Part shown: positions 25,395-33,023 of the stretch, piece by piece | How positions within the stretch are numbered: the stretch's first letter is position 1 | Layout: every line of letters begins with the position of its first letter | From: Paenibacillus sacheonensis | Lineage (GTDB): Bacteria; Bacillota; Bacilli; Paenibacillales; Paenibacillaceae | Assembly: GCF_009909195.1 (NCBI RefSeq) | Contig: NZ_JAAAMU010000011.1 | Span: 126,501 to 190,500 of the forward strand | Length of the DNA stretch: 64,000 nt | Direction: 5' to 3' | Notes under the pieces: generated by a model | Told to the model about the DNA's origin: nothing | What the model saw: the letters and a program-made list of their open reading frames with translations, nothing else | Database searches by the model: none | Position numbers and translations under genes: made by a program

Positions 25395-27327
25395 CAGCGG
25401 GCTTCATGAGGTAAGGATAGAGCAGCACAAGGCCCGCGACGTACAGCACGAAGACGAAGTAAGCGGGCAGCAGATGGAAGAAATCGGTGTAGCCGATGCT
25501 GAAATGCACGCTTAACCCGGCGACGAAACCTGGCGCGCCGCCCCATAGAAGCGTCCACCACATCCACTTGGCTCCCTGCTGCAGCCCCCAGAGCGCAAAA
25601 ACGAGAATAACGACCGCGTCCGAGAAAAGCGCCCCGCCGAACCCCGCGCGGTCATGAGCGATCAGCGGGATAAGCCGCTCGTTAACGAGCCCCAGGCTCT
25701 CGCGCGACATGCCCAAGTAGCCGATATCTTGAGGCACGAAGACATTCGTAATTCCGACGAACGCGATGACGAGACCGCCGATACATAACGCAGCGCCGAC
25801 AACGACGAAGCACAGCTGGCCCCAAAGCGCCCGGCGCCATGCCGTGCTGTTATGCAGGTTAACCGGATCTCGGTAGAGACGGTCCGGATTGCGCCTCATG
25901 GACAGCAGGAACAGCGGAAACAGCACGATGGCGGCCGCGGCATGCACGGGATCGAAGAAGCCGTAGCCCAGATAGAGGAAGAAGCTTGGGAAGCCGACCA
26001 CGCCCGACGTCAGCAGCGCCATCTTCGCCCAATGGATGCCGAATCGGAGGCCATGCTTCGCCAACTGGTAGTACAGAATGCCGATCGATAACATCGTGCC
26101 GGCCAGCGTGATTCGGTCATGCGACATGAAATGCAGCAAATGAGGGTCGATCGCGTTCAGCTCATCCCCCGCCATCCCGAGGAACGCTTCGTCATAGGGA
26201 AGCAGCACCGAGGTCGACGCAATGAACCACGCGATGATTCCTCCGATGATCATGCCAATCCCGAGCAGGCACATCCATCCCCAGTTCTTCCAGAAGGATT
26301 GGCCGGCCGGAGGCTCCGTATCCGCATCGGCGAGCTTGCGGTGAATGATCGCTTCGTTCACGCGTTTGGGCAGACCCGGTCCGGAATAGACGAGCCCGCT
26401 GTGCAGCAGCACGTAATCGGCGCCCGCCTCGATCAGCTCCAGCGCATCTGCCGGCTCATGTATGCCCGCGCCGGCGAACAGAAGGGCCTTCCGCTTGCCT
26501 TCGGTTTGCTTGCGGATAGCGCGCAGTTTGGATATGCATGCAGCTTTGCCCCGGCGGCTTGCCACCGCGCCTTCCGGACTTTGGATCACCTCGCCGATCA
26601 CGAAGCCCTTCCAGATCTCCTCGTCCGCTTCCCGCAGCAGCGCCGCTAACTGAGGTTCCGCCAGATCCAAAGGGATGTACAGCAGAATCGTTGTCGTGCT
26701 GACGGTCTTCTCCTGGATATAAGCGGTCAATTGGTTAAGCAGGCCTGCATTCTCTTCCGGACTTCGATCTTGCGCAATCACTTCTATCGTGAGGGCCGAT
26801 ACTCGGCTTTCGCTCATGAATCGATCCGTTAAGGACCGCAGCTCAAGGCTCGCCTGAGCCGGACCCGCTCCCGGCGTCGGGGCGATGCGCACGAACTGAG
26901 GCAGCCGATGACCGGGATTCCGAATGCGCCTTAGCGCCGCTTCCGCGCCGACGTTCTCGTACGGGCAGGGATAGACGATCGCTTCCTCGCGTTGATTCAT
27001 CCCGATCGGCGAGACGTCCGCGATCCTGTCCGCCGTTATCGGGCCCACCTCGACGAAGCCGAAGCCGAACTGGGCGATCGCGCGAGTGGCGATGCCTTCC
27101 GGATCTACTGCGCCCGACAGGCCGACGGGCGTCGGCAGCGTCGTGCCCGCAATCCGGCTTTGCAGAATCGGGGCAGGCTCCATATGGCCTAATGTCTTGA
27201 TTACGAAGGTGCCTCCGGGCACCAAGCTTACGCTCCGCATCGCGCGAAGCGTCCATTCGCGGGCCCTTCTGGCAGGCAGACGGAACAGGCCCGGGCGGAA
27301 TAGCGTTTGATAAGACCAATCCGGCAT
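25360..27327 (-). CDS. Dihydroorotate dehydrogenase-like barrel fused to a duplicated membrane domain
   Basis: About 655 residues. The N-terminal half resembles class 2 dihydroorotate dehydrogenase: an FMN-phosphate region (ALELIEAGADYVLLHSGLVYSGPGLPKRVNEAI) closes a barrel. But the usual GLAAGFDKNG is GLSGAVDPEG, so the FMN-contacting Lys is missing, and the active-site strands diverge; it is probably not PyrD. The C-terminal 300 residues hold about eight helices in two related halves, each with a Pro-x-Asp-x(3)-LGM loop and a later His-Asp-Arg (SHDR and AHDR). The start is uncertain: ATG at 27327 fits barrel proteins; ATG at 27378 sits against a terminator hairpin. Neither has a good ribosome site. 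Confidence 0.75.
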   Translation of the reverse strand: MPDWSYQTLFRPGLFRLPARRAREWTLRAMRSVSLVPGGTFVIKTLGHMEPAPILQSRIAGTTLPTPVGLSGAVDPEGIATRAIAQFGFGFVEVGPITADRIADVSPIGMNQREEAIVYPCPYENVGAEAALRRIRNPGHRLPQFVRIAPTPGAGPAQASLELRSLTDRFMSESRVSALTIEVIAQDRSPEENAGLLNQLTAYIQEKTVSTTTILLYIPLDLAEPQLAALLREADEEIWKGFVIGEVIQSPEGAVASRRGKAACISKLRAIRKQTEGKRKALLFAGAGIHEPADALELIEAGADYVLLHSGLVYSGPGLPKRVNEAIIHRKLADADTEPPAGQSFWKNWGWMCLLGIGMIIGGIIAWFIASTSVLLPYDEAFLGMAGDELNAIDPHLLHFMSHDRITLAGTMLSIGILYYQLAKHGLRFGIHWAKMALLTSGVVGFPSFFLYLGYGFFDPVHAAAAIVLFPLFLLSMRRNPDRLYRDPVNLHNSTAWRRALWGQLCFVVVGAALCIGGLVIAFVGITNVFVPQDIGYLGMSRESLGLVNERLIPLIAHDRAGFGGALFSDAVVILVFALWGLQQGAKWMWWTLLWGGAPGFVAGLSVHFSIGYTDFFHLLPAYFVFVLYVAGLVLLYPYLMKPAANEAVSSTSGG

Positions 27328-27389
27328 GCCCGGCTTCACCGTCCTCGTGTCGATTTTATTTCTGATCGGATTCGTCATGCACAGTATCA

Positions 27390-27421
27390 AAAAAGAACCG
27401 AGCAGCTGCCCGGTTCTTTTT
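27390..27421. terminator. Bidirectional terminator upstream of the barrel-membrane fusion gene
   Basis: GAACCG-GCAGCTGC-CGGTTC is a nearly perfect inverted repeat flanked by A-run and T-run, so it works on either strand. On the minus strand it ends the 27450-27728 gene. Confidence 0.85.
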
Positions 27422-27449
27422 CAGCTAACGTCTTCGCATGCGTCGATTG

Positions 27450-27728
27450 TTATAAATAGCGGATGGCCGTCCCATAGACGTTCACCGCTCCGGCGGAGAA
27501 ACCGTGCGTGATCATCATGCCGATCACGGCATCGCATTCCGGAACCGCGCCGCCCGCGCGCCCGAGCTGCTGCAGGACGGTAAGGGGCGAATTATTGTTC
27601 ACTTTGCCCGAGTAGACGACGCATAGGACTTCATAGGCCTGAGGCAGCGTATGCACGGTATAGACTGGCACGACTCGCTCGGGCGAAGCCGTCGGCTCGG
27701 ATGGCGGTGAGCTTTTCGTACCGAACAT
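27450..27728 (-). CDS. Small protein, possibly YbjQ/DUF74-like
   Basis: A 92-residue soluble protein with a Ser/Pro-rich first 20 residues. The segment CDAVIGMMITHGFSAGAVNVYGTAIRYL resembles the closing strands of the YbjQ (DUF74) fold, where NAVVGV is followed by a GTAV strand. The middle loop is shorter than in that family, so the assignment is tentative. The ATG has CGGAGGG upstream and a terminator follows. Function unknown. Confidence 0.62.
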   Translation of the reverse strand: MFGTKSSPPSEPTASPERVVPVYTVHTLPQAYEVLCVVYSGKVNNNSPLTVLQQLGRAGGAVPECDAVIGMMITHGFSAGAVNVYGTAIRYL

Positions 27729-28010
27729 GGATGAATCCCTCCGAATGTCATGATGGATCTAAGTATAGCAGACCTGCGATTGCGCAGATATGCGCTTTCT
27801 TGCCAGGTTGCCGTCTGTAGTTATGAAGTTCTCCGCATAATCGCTTTCTCCTCTCGGGAACGTATTATTTGTTGGAAAATGCCGGCAGTGCAATAAACGA
27901 GGATATCCGCCGATATTACCTATGGTTACGTCCTTCATTTGCAGGACTATTGATCTAGTTCATCGAATTGAATGACGAATCGTTGAACGCAATACGCATA
28001 GAATGGATGA

Positions 28011-28808
28011 TTGCTTCTGGACAACCTGCCGTTAAGTCCTGCCAAACCGAGAAACCAGACAGGCCGCAAATGGATCATTGCCTCCCTGCTACTCCTGCTT
28101 CCCCTCTCCATTGGGCTCTACTGTTATCTCCCCCAGTACAACAATTTCTCGGCAATGGGCGAAATCGTACCTGTACGAGAGATCGGCGTGAATGGCAGCG
28201 TCCACTTCGTCTATGTACGGGAAGGCGTTACCCGCAATCGTTATGAGAAATTCTCGGTCGGCCGGTCGTACCCCGAAGCGCATTTCACGCGGGTGGACGC
28301 CTCCGCGAAGGACGATTTTGACGATATGCTGGACGTCGAACAAGTCATGAAGAACGATACGATCCAGCATGCGATCGACTCGGCTTCGGAGCTTTCGAAC
28401 GAGAACGGCACCGAAGCCGAAGAGGAAACCAAGCTGAACGCATTAATCGAAGAAACGGCGAACTATTATGGCAATTCGATCGGTCTTATGCTTGGCATCG
28501 GCTTGTACGAGGAGGAACGGAGCGAGGACTTCTCTAGAGGCGGCAAGCTTACGATTGCCGGTACCGGGACGCTCGAGGAGGACGATTCGGTCGGCTCCGT
28601 CGGTGCCATTCGGGACAAACTGCGGACGGCGGAGGCGGCGGGAGCGGATATTTTCTTCGTCCCCAGGGATAAAGAAACATTTATGTACGTAGGTATCAGC
28701 AACGAAGAAGAAGCACGACAAACCGCAGAGGAACTGCATCTGCATCTGCGTGTCGAGCCGGTAAGTTCCTTGGAAGAAGCCATCAACTACTTGAAGCAGC
28801 TGCCCTAA
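28011..28808 (+). CDS. Membrane-anchored Lon-type (S16) protease domain without ATPase
   Basis: A 265-residue protein. An N-terminal signal anchor (about 20-40) is followed by a beta-rich segment, an acidic helical stretch (100-150) and a Lon proteolytic domain. The Ser-Lys dyad is readable as Ser156 in NSIGLM and Lys203 in GAIRDKLRTAE, with the family linker AGTGTLEEDDSVGSVG between. It resembles YlbL, a secreted-side S16 protease, but lacks a PDZ domain. There is no AAA+ module. An in-frame stop just upstream forces a start at or after TTG 28011, which has only GGATGA upstream. A membrane protein gene follows by 24 bases. Confidence 0.8.
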   Translation: MLLDNLPLSPAKPRNQTGRKWIIASLLLLLPLSIGLYCYLPQYNNFSAMGEIVPVREIGVNGSVHFVYVREGVTRNRYEKFSVGRSYPEAHFTRVDASAKDDFDDMLDVEQVMKNDTIQHAIDSASELSNENGTEAEEETKLNALIEETANYYGNSIGLMLGIGLYEEERSEDFSRGGKLTIAGTGTLEEDDSVGSVGAIRDKLRTAEAAGADIFFVPRDKETFMYVGISNEEEARQTAEELHLHLRVEPVSSLEEAINYLKQLP

Positions 28809-28832
28809 TCCTGAATCGGAGCGTGAATCCGC

Positions 28833-29486
28833 TTGCCATTAAAATCCGAGCTTTGGACATTCGTACTCAAAATCCTCCTGGGAGCGCTCCTAGCAGCATC
28901 CGCCGTAGATCTCGCCTGCTCTGCCGTCTACATGACGGACCTGGATTTATTCAGTCAGCATTTCTATTACATCTACGGCTTCGTCGACATCGTTACCGTT
29001 GTGTTGTACTACATCATCGTTGTCGTTTATTTGATTTGGATTTTCCGGGTGCACAAGGACTTGAATCGGCTGTTCTTGCAATATCCGCGCACGCCCGGAG
29101 GCGCGCTGGCCTGCATGATTATCCCGTTCTACAGCCTATACGGCCTGCCCTCGACCTATCAATTCATCGGAAGCTATTATCAGCGGACGCCAGCGCTCCG
29201 GAAAGACGGACAATGGATTCAAGGACTATCCGTGCCGCTGGTCATCTTCGTGTTCGCCTCGAATATCGTGAACCGATTCGTCGGCAAGGCCGATGAGGTG
29301 TCCGGTTCGCTGCTGTTCGCCTCGAGCTTGGTTTCGTTCGTGGCCTACGTCATCTTCCTCACCCTGTGCATACTGGTATCCAGAGGCTTATACGCGATTC
29401 AGGTGAGAGCCGACGATACGCAGTTGGAGCCGCTGACAGAGCAAATCATCGTGAACCCGGAGCCCCCGATTTCCCTCAAAAGCTGA
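28833..29486 (+). CDS. Multi-helix membrane protein, DUF4328-like
   Basis: A 217-residue protein with about five transmembrane helices. The segment LIWIFRVHKDLNRLFLQYPRTPGGA followed by PFYSLYGLPSTYQFIGSYYQ recalls DUF4328, which has a WxYRxHxNL-type loop. The start is TTG at 28833, preceded by GGAG at an 11-base distance. It is immediately downstream of the S16-type protease gene and probably co-transcribed; it may be a partner or substrate. Function unknown. Confidence 0.7.
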   Translation: MPLKSELWTFVLKILLGALLAASAVDLACSAVYMTDLDLFSQHFYYIYGFVDIVTVVLYYIIVVVYLIWIFRVHKDLNRLFLQYPRTPGGALACMIIPFYSLYGLPSTYQFIGSYYQRTPALRKDGQWIQGLSVPLVIFVFASNIVNRFVGKADEVSGSLLFASSLVSFVAYVIFLTLCILVSRGLYAIQVRADDTQLEPLTEQIIVNPEPPISLKS

Positions 29487-29555
29487 TCGTTGGCAAGGCT
29501 GAACCGTCAGACCGAACCGCTTAATTAAAAGACCGAATTGAATTCCGCGAATGGG

Positions 29556-29597
29556 CAAGAGCCTGCACACCCTTGAGTAAGGGCTTGCAGGCTCTTG
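29556..29597. terminator. Long perfect hairpin between convergent genes
   Basis: CAAGAGCCTGCA and TGCAGGCTCTTG form a perfect 12-bp stem, with CCCTT/AAGGG pairing inside. U-tracts are poor on both sides, but its place between convergent genes suggests termination or RNA 3' end protection. Confidence 0.6.
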
Positions 29598-29703
29598 CTC
29601 ATTGCACCGAATAACGTGAATTCCGCAAGGCTTGAATCAAGGTTGAACGAAACGTTTCAATACGATTCGCCCAACTCGCTTGGTGCGCCCGGAAGCGGCA
29701 CTC

Positions 29704-30465
29704 TTATTTGGTTCTTCCATACCGTTTGCTGTACCGCATGGCCGTCCGGTACATGCTTTTGTCGGGAAGATGTTTCAGCGCGCTCAGATTCGGTCGCGTG
29801 TTTACTTCCAAGATCCACAGCCGCCCTTGGCGATCGAGCGCCACGTCCAGCCCGAGCTCGTTGAACCGGACGCTGTGCCGATCGAAGCAGCGGGCCGTCT
29901 GCCTGCCCAGCTTCCTGATCTGCCGCTTATACCCGCTCACCCGTGCCGCGCCGTAGCCCGACCGGCGCAGCGTCGGCTCGATAAACGCCAGCTTGCCGCC
30001 TTGATGAAAATTGGTCACGACTTTGTTGCGCAGCCCGAGCTTGACGAACAAGGCGGAATGCGCCCACTTCCCGCTCCCCGCCCGCTGCATCGTCATGCGC
30101 ACGTCGAACGGCCGGCCGCCGGACGTTTGCAGCTTGATCCCCTTCTGCAGCAGGTAGCCCCTGCCGCGCGCGATGCGCGTCAGCCGGCCGTATAAGGAGC
30201 CGAAGGAGGAAACCCGGAACGTCCGCGTATCTTTCTTCACGCTGTATTTCCGGGAAGATACCCGTAGAATCCGCGCGATCCCGCTTCCGCCCGTTCCGTC
30301 CGTCGGTTTGAAATAGACCGTTTTATAGCGCACGGTCATCTTCTTCAGCGACGACCTCGTAAACCGCTTCGTCTCCGGAATGAACCGTCGCAATGCGCGG
30401 TCCGCCCGCAACCACTTGGTCTTCGTCCATTTGCTCTTGACCGACATGCTGCCTCTTCTACGCAT
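29704..30465 (-). CDS. YheC/YheD family ATP-grasp protein
   Basis: A 253-residue, very basic protein of the YheC/YheD family, whose Bacillus members associate with the spore coat. ATP-grasp hallmarks are VYFKPTDGTGGSGIARI (phosphate-binding loop), RGYLLQKGI, and the metal-binding end ILEVNTRPNLSALKHLPD. It is shorter than full-length YheC/D. Either ATG (30465 or 30447) has a usable ribosome site. It is 36 bases downstream of a two-helix membrane protein gene on the same strand. Substrate unknown. Confidence 0.85.
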   Translation of the reverse strand: MRRRGSMSVKSKWTKTKWLRADRALRRFIPETKRFTRSSLKKMTVRYKTVYFKPTDGTGGSGIARILRVSSRKYSVKKDTRTFRVSSFGSLYGRLTRIARGRGYLLQKGIKLQTSGGRPFDVRMTMQRAGSGKWAHSALFVKLGLRNKVVTNFHQGGKLAFIEPTLRRSGYGAARVSGYKRQIRKLGRQTARCFDRHSVRFNELGLDVALDRQGRLWILEVNTRPNLSALKHLPDKSMYRTAMRYSKRYGRTK

Positions 30466-30501
30466 ACCGTCCCTCTCTTTCGCGTCTCTCGGGATAGATT
30501 A

Positions 30502-30906
30502 TTATCCCCTGCGGGAACGGGAACGGCAGGTATCACGGCGGAAAGGAAACGCCAGCCGTTTTTTGTCTCCGGCCATGTCCAGCGTACCGCAGAGCTGCGG
30601 CGGCGAGCCATCCCGGATGTTGGTATGATCATGGGCTGTGGCTGGGGACGAGCACGAAGCGCCTCGGTCTTCGATAGGGACGCGAAGCTTCCGCAACCGC
30701 TGCACCGTCGAACCGAGTACGATCGCTCCCGTCACCAGGAGCATCGAAAGCAGCAGCCAGAGCTTACGTTCGAACGCCTGCGAGGCGGACGGCCAGTCCA
30801 TGGCGAAGAACGCGGTTGTGACCGCGACCAGCAGTCCGCCGACGACGAGCAGCACCATCACCAATCTGCCTGCTCGGCCGCGCAGCCGACGCGGCATACG
30901 GCTCAT
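30502..30906 (-). CDS. Two-helix membrane protein
   Basis: A 134-residue protein. Two transmembrane helices lie at about 15-38 (LVMVLLVVGGLLVAVTTAFF) and 50-68 (LLLSMLLVTGAIVLG), followed by a basic, Ser/Arg-rich tail. The ATG overlaps the stop of a 28-codon peptide gene as ATGA, with GGGGGAG as the ribosome site. A longer open frame continues upstream to 31506, but that part opposes an ArsR gene and is noise. Function unknown. Confidence 0.65.
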   Translation of the reverse strand: MSRMPRRLRGRAGRLVMVLLVVGGLLVAVTTAFFAMDWPSASQAFERKLWLLLSMLLVTGAIVLGSTVQRLRKLRVPIEDRGASCSSPATAHDHTNIRDGSPPQLCGTLDMAGDKKRLAFPFRRDTCRSRSRRG

Positions 30907-30989
30907 GGCGCGACCGCTCCCCCGGCTGCCAGTCCCCAGAGAATAACGGCGCAAGCCGTCATCCCCGTTAAGCCAACCAAGTTCTCCAT
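30903..30989 (-). CDS. 28-residue hydrophobic peptide, coupled to the next gene
   Basis: A 28-codon ORF (MENLVGLTGMTACAVILWGL, then a short Gly/Ala/Pro tail) with a very strong ribosome site (AAGGAGGAGAG). It forms a single hydrophobic helix. Its TGA overlaps the ATG of the following two-helix protein, so translation is coupled. It could be a small subunit of that protein or a leader for its translation. It is too short for ordinary gene callers. Confidence 0.6.
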   Translation of the reverse strand: MENLVGLTGMTACAVILWGLAAGGAVAP

Positions 30990-31191
30990 TATCCTCTCTC
31001 CTCCTTCGGAATGATCCGACCCTATGCCGCGCCGGTATGCAATCCGCCACTTCAGTTAACTCAATTGTAGAGACAAACGGTCCGCCCGAAACCGGGCCCG
31101 AGTTTGGAAAAGGACTAGACCTTTGTCTAGCGATCGGACGGAGGCCTCCGCCGGTACGGCACGGGCACAGGAAGGCTTTAAATACCATCAT

Positions 31192-31221
31192 TTGACATGC
31201 AACTAAATTGTTGCATATAAT
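31192..31221 (+). promoter_or_regulatory. Consensus promoter with ArsR operator in its spacer
   Basis: TTGACA (31192-31197) and TATAAT (31216-31221) are perfect consensus hexamers, 18 bases apart. The spacer (31198-31215) is a perfect palindrome, TGCAAC-taaatt-GTTGCA. A repressor bound here would cover the whole promoter. Confidence 0.85.
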
Positions 31222-31227
31222 AGGCGC

Positions 31228-31548
31228 ATGGATAAACTCTTCAAAGCGCTTGCCGATGGCACACGCAGAGAACTGCTCGATCTCCTGTTCGTCCATAACG
31301 GACAAACCTTGGGCGAGCTCTGCAAACACATGACGATGAGCCGGCAAGCCGTCACCAAGCATCTGGTTATTTTGGAAGAAGCCGATCTTGTCACTGTCGT
31401 ATGGCAAGGCCGGGAAAAGCTGCATTACCTGAACCCCGTCCCTATCGGCGAAATTTATCATCGTTGGATCGGCAAGTTCGAGCGTCGCCGAATCGATGCG
31501 CTCCAAACCCTAAAACAAGCATTAGAGGAGGATTCAAGCCATGAGTAA
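31228..31548 (+). CDS. ArsR family repressor, probably leaderless
   Basis: A 106-residue winged-helix repressor: FKALADGTRRELLDLL, the recognition helix MSRQAVTKHLVILEEADLV, and the wing VWQGREKLHYLNPVPI. It lacks the ELCVCDL metal site, like the class encoded next to AHSA1 proteins. The ATG lies only six bases after a perfect TATAAT, so the transcript should begin at or next to the A of ATG. No ribosome site is present. Starting downstream would remove the first helix. It overlaps the next gene by 8 bases and probably represses both. Confidence 0.9.
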   Translation: MDKLFKALADGTRRELLDLLFVHNGQTLGELCKHMTMSRQAVTKHLVILEEADLVTVVWQGREKLHYLNPVPIGEIYHRWIGKFERRRIDALQTLKQALEEDSSHE

Positions 31549-31984
31549 CACCTCGTTCGTCTATACCACGTACATCTCGACGACTCCGGAGAAGCTGTGG
31601 GCAGCGTTAACGAACAGCGAATTCACCAGGCAGTACTTCTTCGGCCGCGAGATCGAATCGGATTGGCAGGTGGGTTCCCCTTTCAAACTCACCATCAAAG
31701 ACAAGGTAGAGCATTATGGCGAAGTGCTGGTCAGCGACCCGTATCGTCTGCTCTCCGTCAGCTGGAGCGTCAAGGACGCCGAAGGGGATCGTTTCTCGAA
31801 GGTGACGTACGAATTAACGCCGCTGAACGGGACGGTCAAATTAACGCTGCTGCACGAGGACTTGCTGGAGAAGGATATTCGCAAGGACGAAGGGAAAATC
31901 GAAGGCTTTAACAACGGCTGGCCTGTCATCCTCAGCAATTTGAAGAGCCTGCTCGAGACGGGCAAGACCTTGCCGGCTTTCTGA
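31541..31984 (+). CDS. SRPBCC/AHSA1 domain protein, partner of ArsR
   Basis: A 147-residue START-like protein: VYTTYISTTPEKLWAALTNSEFTRQYFFGREIESDW at the N-terminus and a final helix GWPVILSNLKSLLETG. It overlaps the ArsR gene by 8 bases and has GAGGAGGA upstream, so it is expressed from the same autoregulated promoter. ArsR-AHSA1 pairs are common in Firmicutes; the ligand is unknown. Confidence 0.9.
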   Translation: MSNTSFVYTTYISTTPEKLWAALTNSEFTRQYFFGREIESDWQVGSPFKLTIKDKVEHYGEVLVSDPYRLLSVSWSVKDAEGDRFSKVTYELTPLNGTVKLTLLHEDLLEKDIRKDEGKIEGFNNGWPVILSNLKSLLETGKTLPAF

Positions 31985-32055
31985 TCGCGGGGCGAAAACG
32001 AGGACAGTTGTCACGTTGGTTGTTGACACCACTACTCTAAGGCGAGGTGCTTAAA

Positions 32056-32499
32056 TTGGAGACGAGGCAAACGAATTACACGGTTAACCGCGCAGGCGCA
32101 TTTTCGGAATTCGGCAGCGTTACGGAGGGAAAACTCAAAGGAAAAATCTTTCTCAAGGACGTCCTGAAGCTGAACAGCATGGAGGTGTCCCTCAATAATC
32201 TGCCTCCGCTGGCGGAAGTCCCCTTCTATCACAAGCATGAGGAGAACGAGGAGCTCTACGTCTTCCTGCACGGGCAAGGCCGACTGCAAGTGGACGGCAC
32301 CGAATTGGACGTGTTCGAGGGCACTTCCGTTCGAATCGCGCCCGACGGCGTCCGCGTGCTGCGGAATACGTCCGCCTCGGATGACCTGCATTTTATCGTC
32401 GTTCAAGCCAAAGCGAACAGCCTGACGCAGTGGGTGGAGACGGACGGCATCATCCTGGAGCAGCCCGTGAAGTGGCAGGAGCCTCGCGTCATCGAATAA
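32056..32499 (+). CDS. Cupin domain protein
   Basis: A small single-domain cupin of about 147 residues. The metal-binding motif 1 reads PFYHKHEENEELYVFLHGQGRLQVDG and motif 2 is in the SVRIAPDGVRVLRNTS region, where the usual His is absent. I prefer TTG at 32056, seven bases after AGGTG; a GTG three codons upstream overlaps that site. It may follow a TTGACA near 32020 or be transcribed with the ArsR pair. Substrate unknown. Confidence 0.82.
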   Translation: METRQTNYTVNRAGAFSEFGSVTEGKLKGKIFLKDVLKLNSMEVSLNNLPPLAEVPFYHKHEENEELYVFLHGQGRLQVDGTELDVFEGTSVRIAPDGVRVLRNTSASDDLHFIVVQAKANSLTQWVETDGIILEQPVKWQEPRVIE

Positions 32500-32544
32500 C
32501 GTCCGGCATGTCCGGTCAACGTCCGACGATCACGCCATCCGCAA

Positions 32545-32916
32545 TTAACGGGCAAAGCTCGTGATTTCGAACAATAGGCCGCCGAGAGCCGTGAAATACA
32601 GCGTATAGCCGTCCCGGATTCTCGCGGGTCGCTGCTCGGCGGCAATAATCGCGGCGGCTGCAAGACGCGCGCATAATTGATCGACCTCGGCGGTCGTATC
32701 GAGATAGAAGCCGACATGAAAGTCCTTCGGATACGAAGAGCCTGCGTCCCCGGCCGCGGCCAACTTGCTCAGTACGAGCGTGAACCCATGGCCGTCGTTC
32801 ATCACCACGATCGCATCGCCCTTCTGATCGACCAGCCGAAAGCCGAATAGCTCGCGAAAGAAATCCCGCGCCTCGTTCGGATGCTCGACGCAAAGATTCA
32901 AATGGTTAAGCTTCAT
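32545..32916 (-). CDS. VOC (glyoxalase/bleomycin-resistance) family protein
   Basis: A 123-residue vicinal-oxygen-chelate protein: LNHLNLCVEHPNEARDFFRELFGF opens the first beta-alpha-beta module and FHVGFYLDTTAEVDQLCARL the second; GGLLFEITSFAR closes it. His4 or His7 and Glu in FEI are candidate metal ligands. The ATG follows AAGGGGAAA. It is divergent from a TetR-type regulator with a palindrome in between, so it may be that regulator's target. Confidence 0.85.
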   Translation of the reverse strand: MKLNHLNLCVEHPNEARDFFRELFGFRLVDQKGDAIVVMNDGHGFTLVLSKLAAAGDAGSSYPKDFHVGFYLDTTAEVDQLCARLAAAAIIAAEQRPARIRDGYTLYFTALGGLLFEITSFAR

Positions 32917-32974
32917 CGCTATTTCCCCCTTAACATGAATAAAGAAGCAATTCCTCGGAATAATTCTAACACCA

Positions 32975-32988
32975 TTAGATTAATCTAA
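32975..32988. promoter_or_regulatory. Palindromic operator between VOC and TetR genes
   Basis: TTAGATTAATCTAA is a perfect 14-bp palindrome six bases upstream of a TATACT (32995-33000) that probably serves the TetR gene. It is placed where a TetR-type dimer would block either direction. Confidence 0.6.
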
Positions 32989-33023
32989 CCATGTTATACT
33001 GTCAACCGAGAGAGGTGTTTAGC

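Noticed and set aside
30907..31506. Upstream part of a 334-codon minus-strand frame
   Set aside because: It lies antisense to the ArsR gene; the real start is the ATG coupled to the 28-residue peptide.
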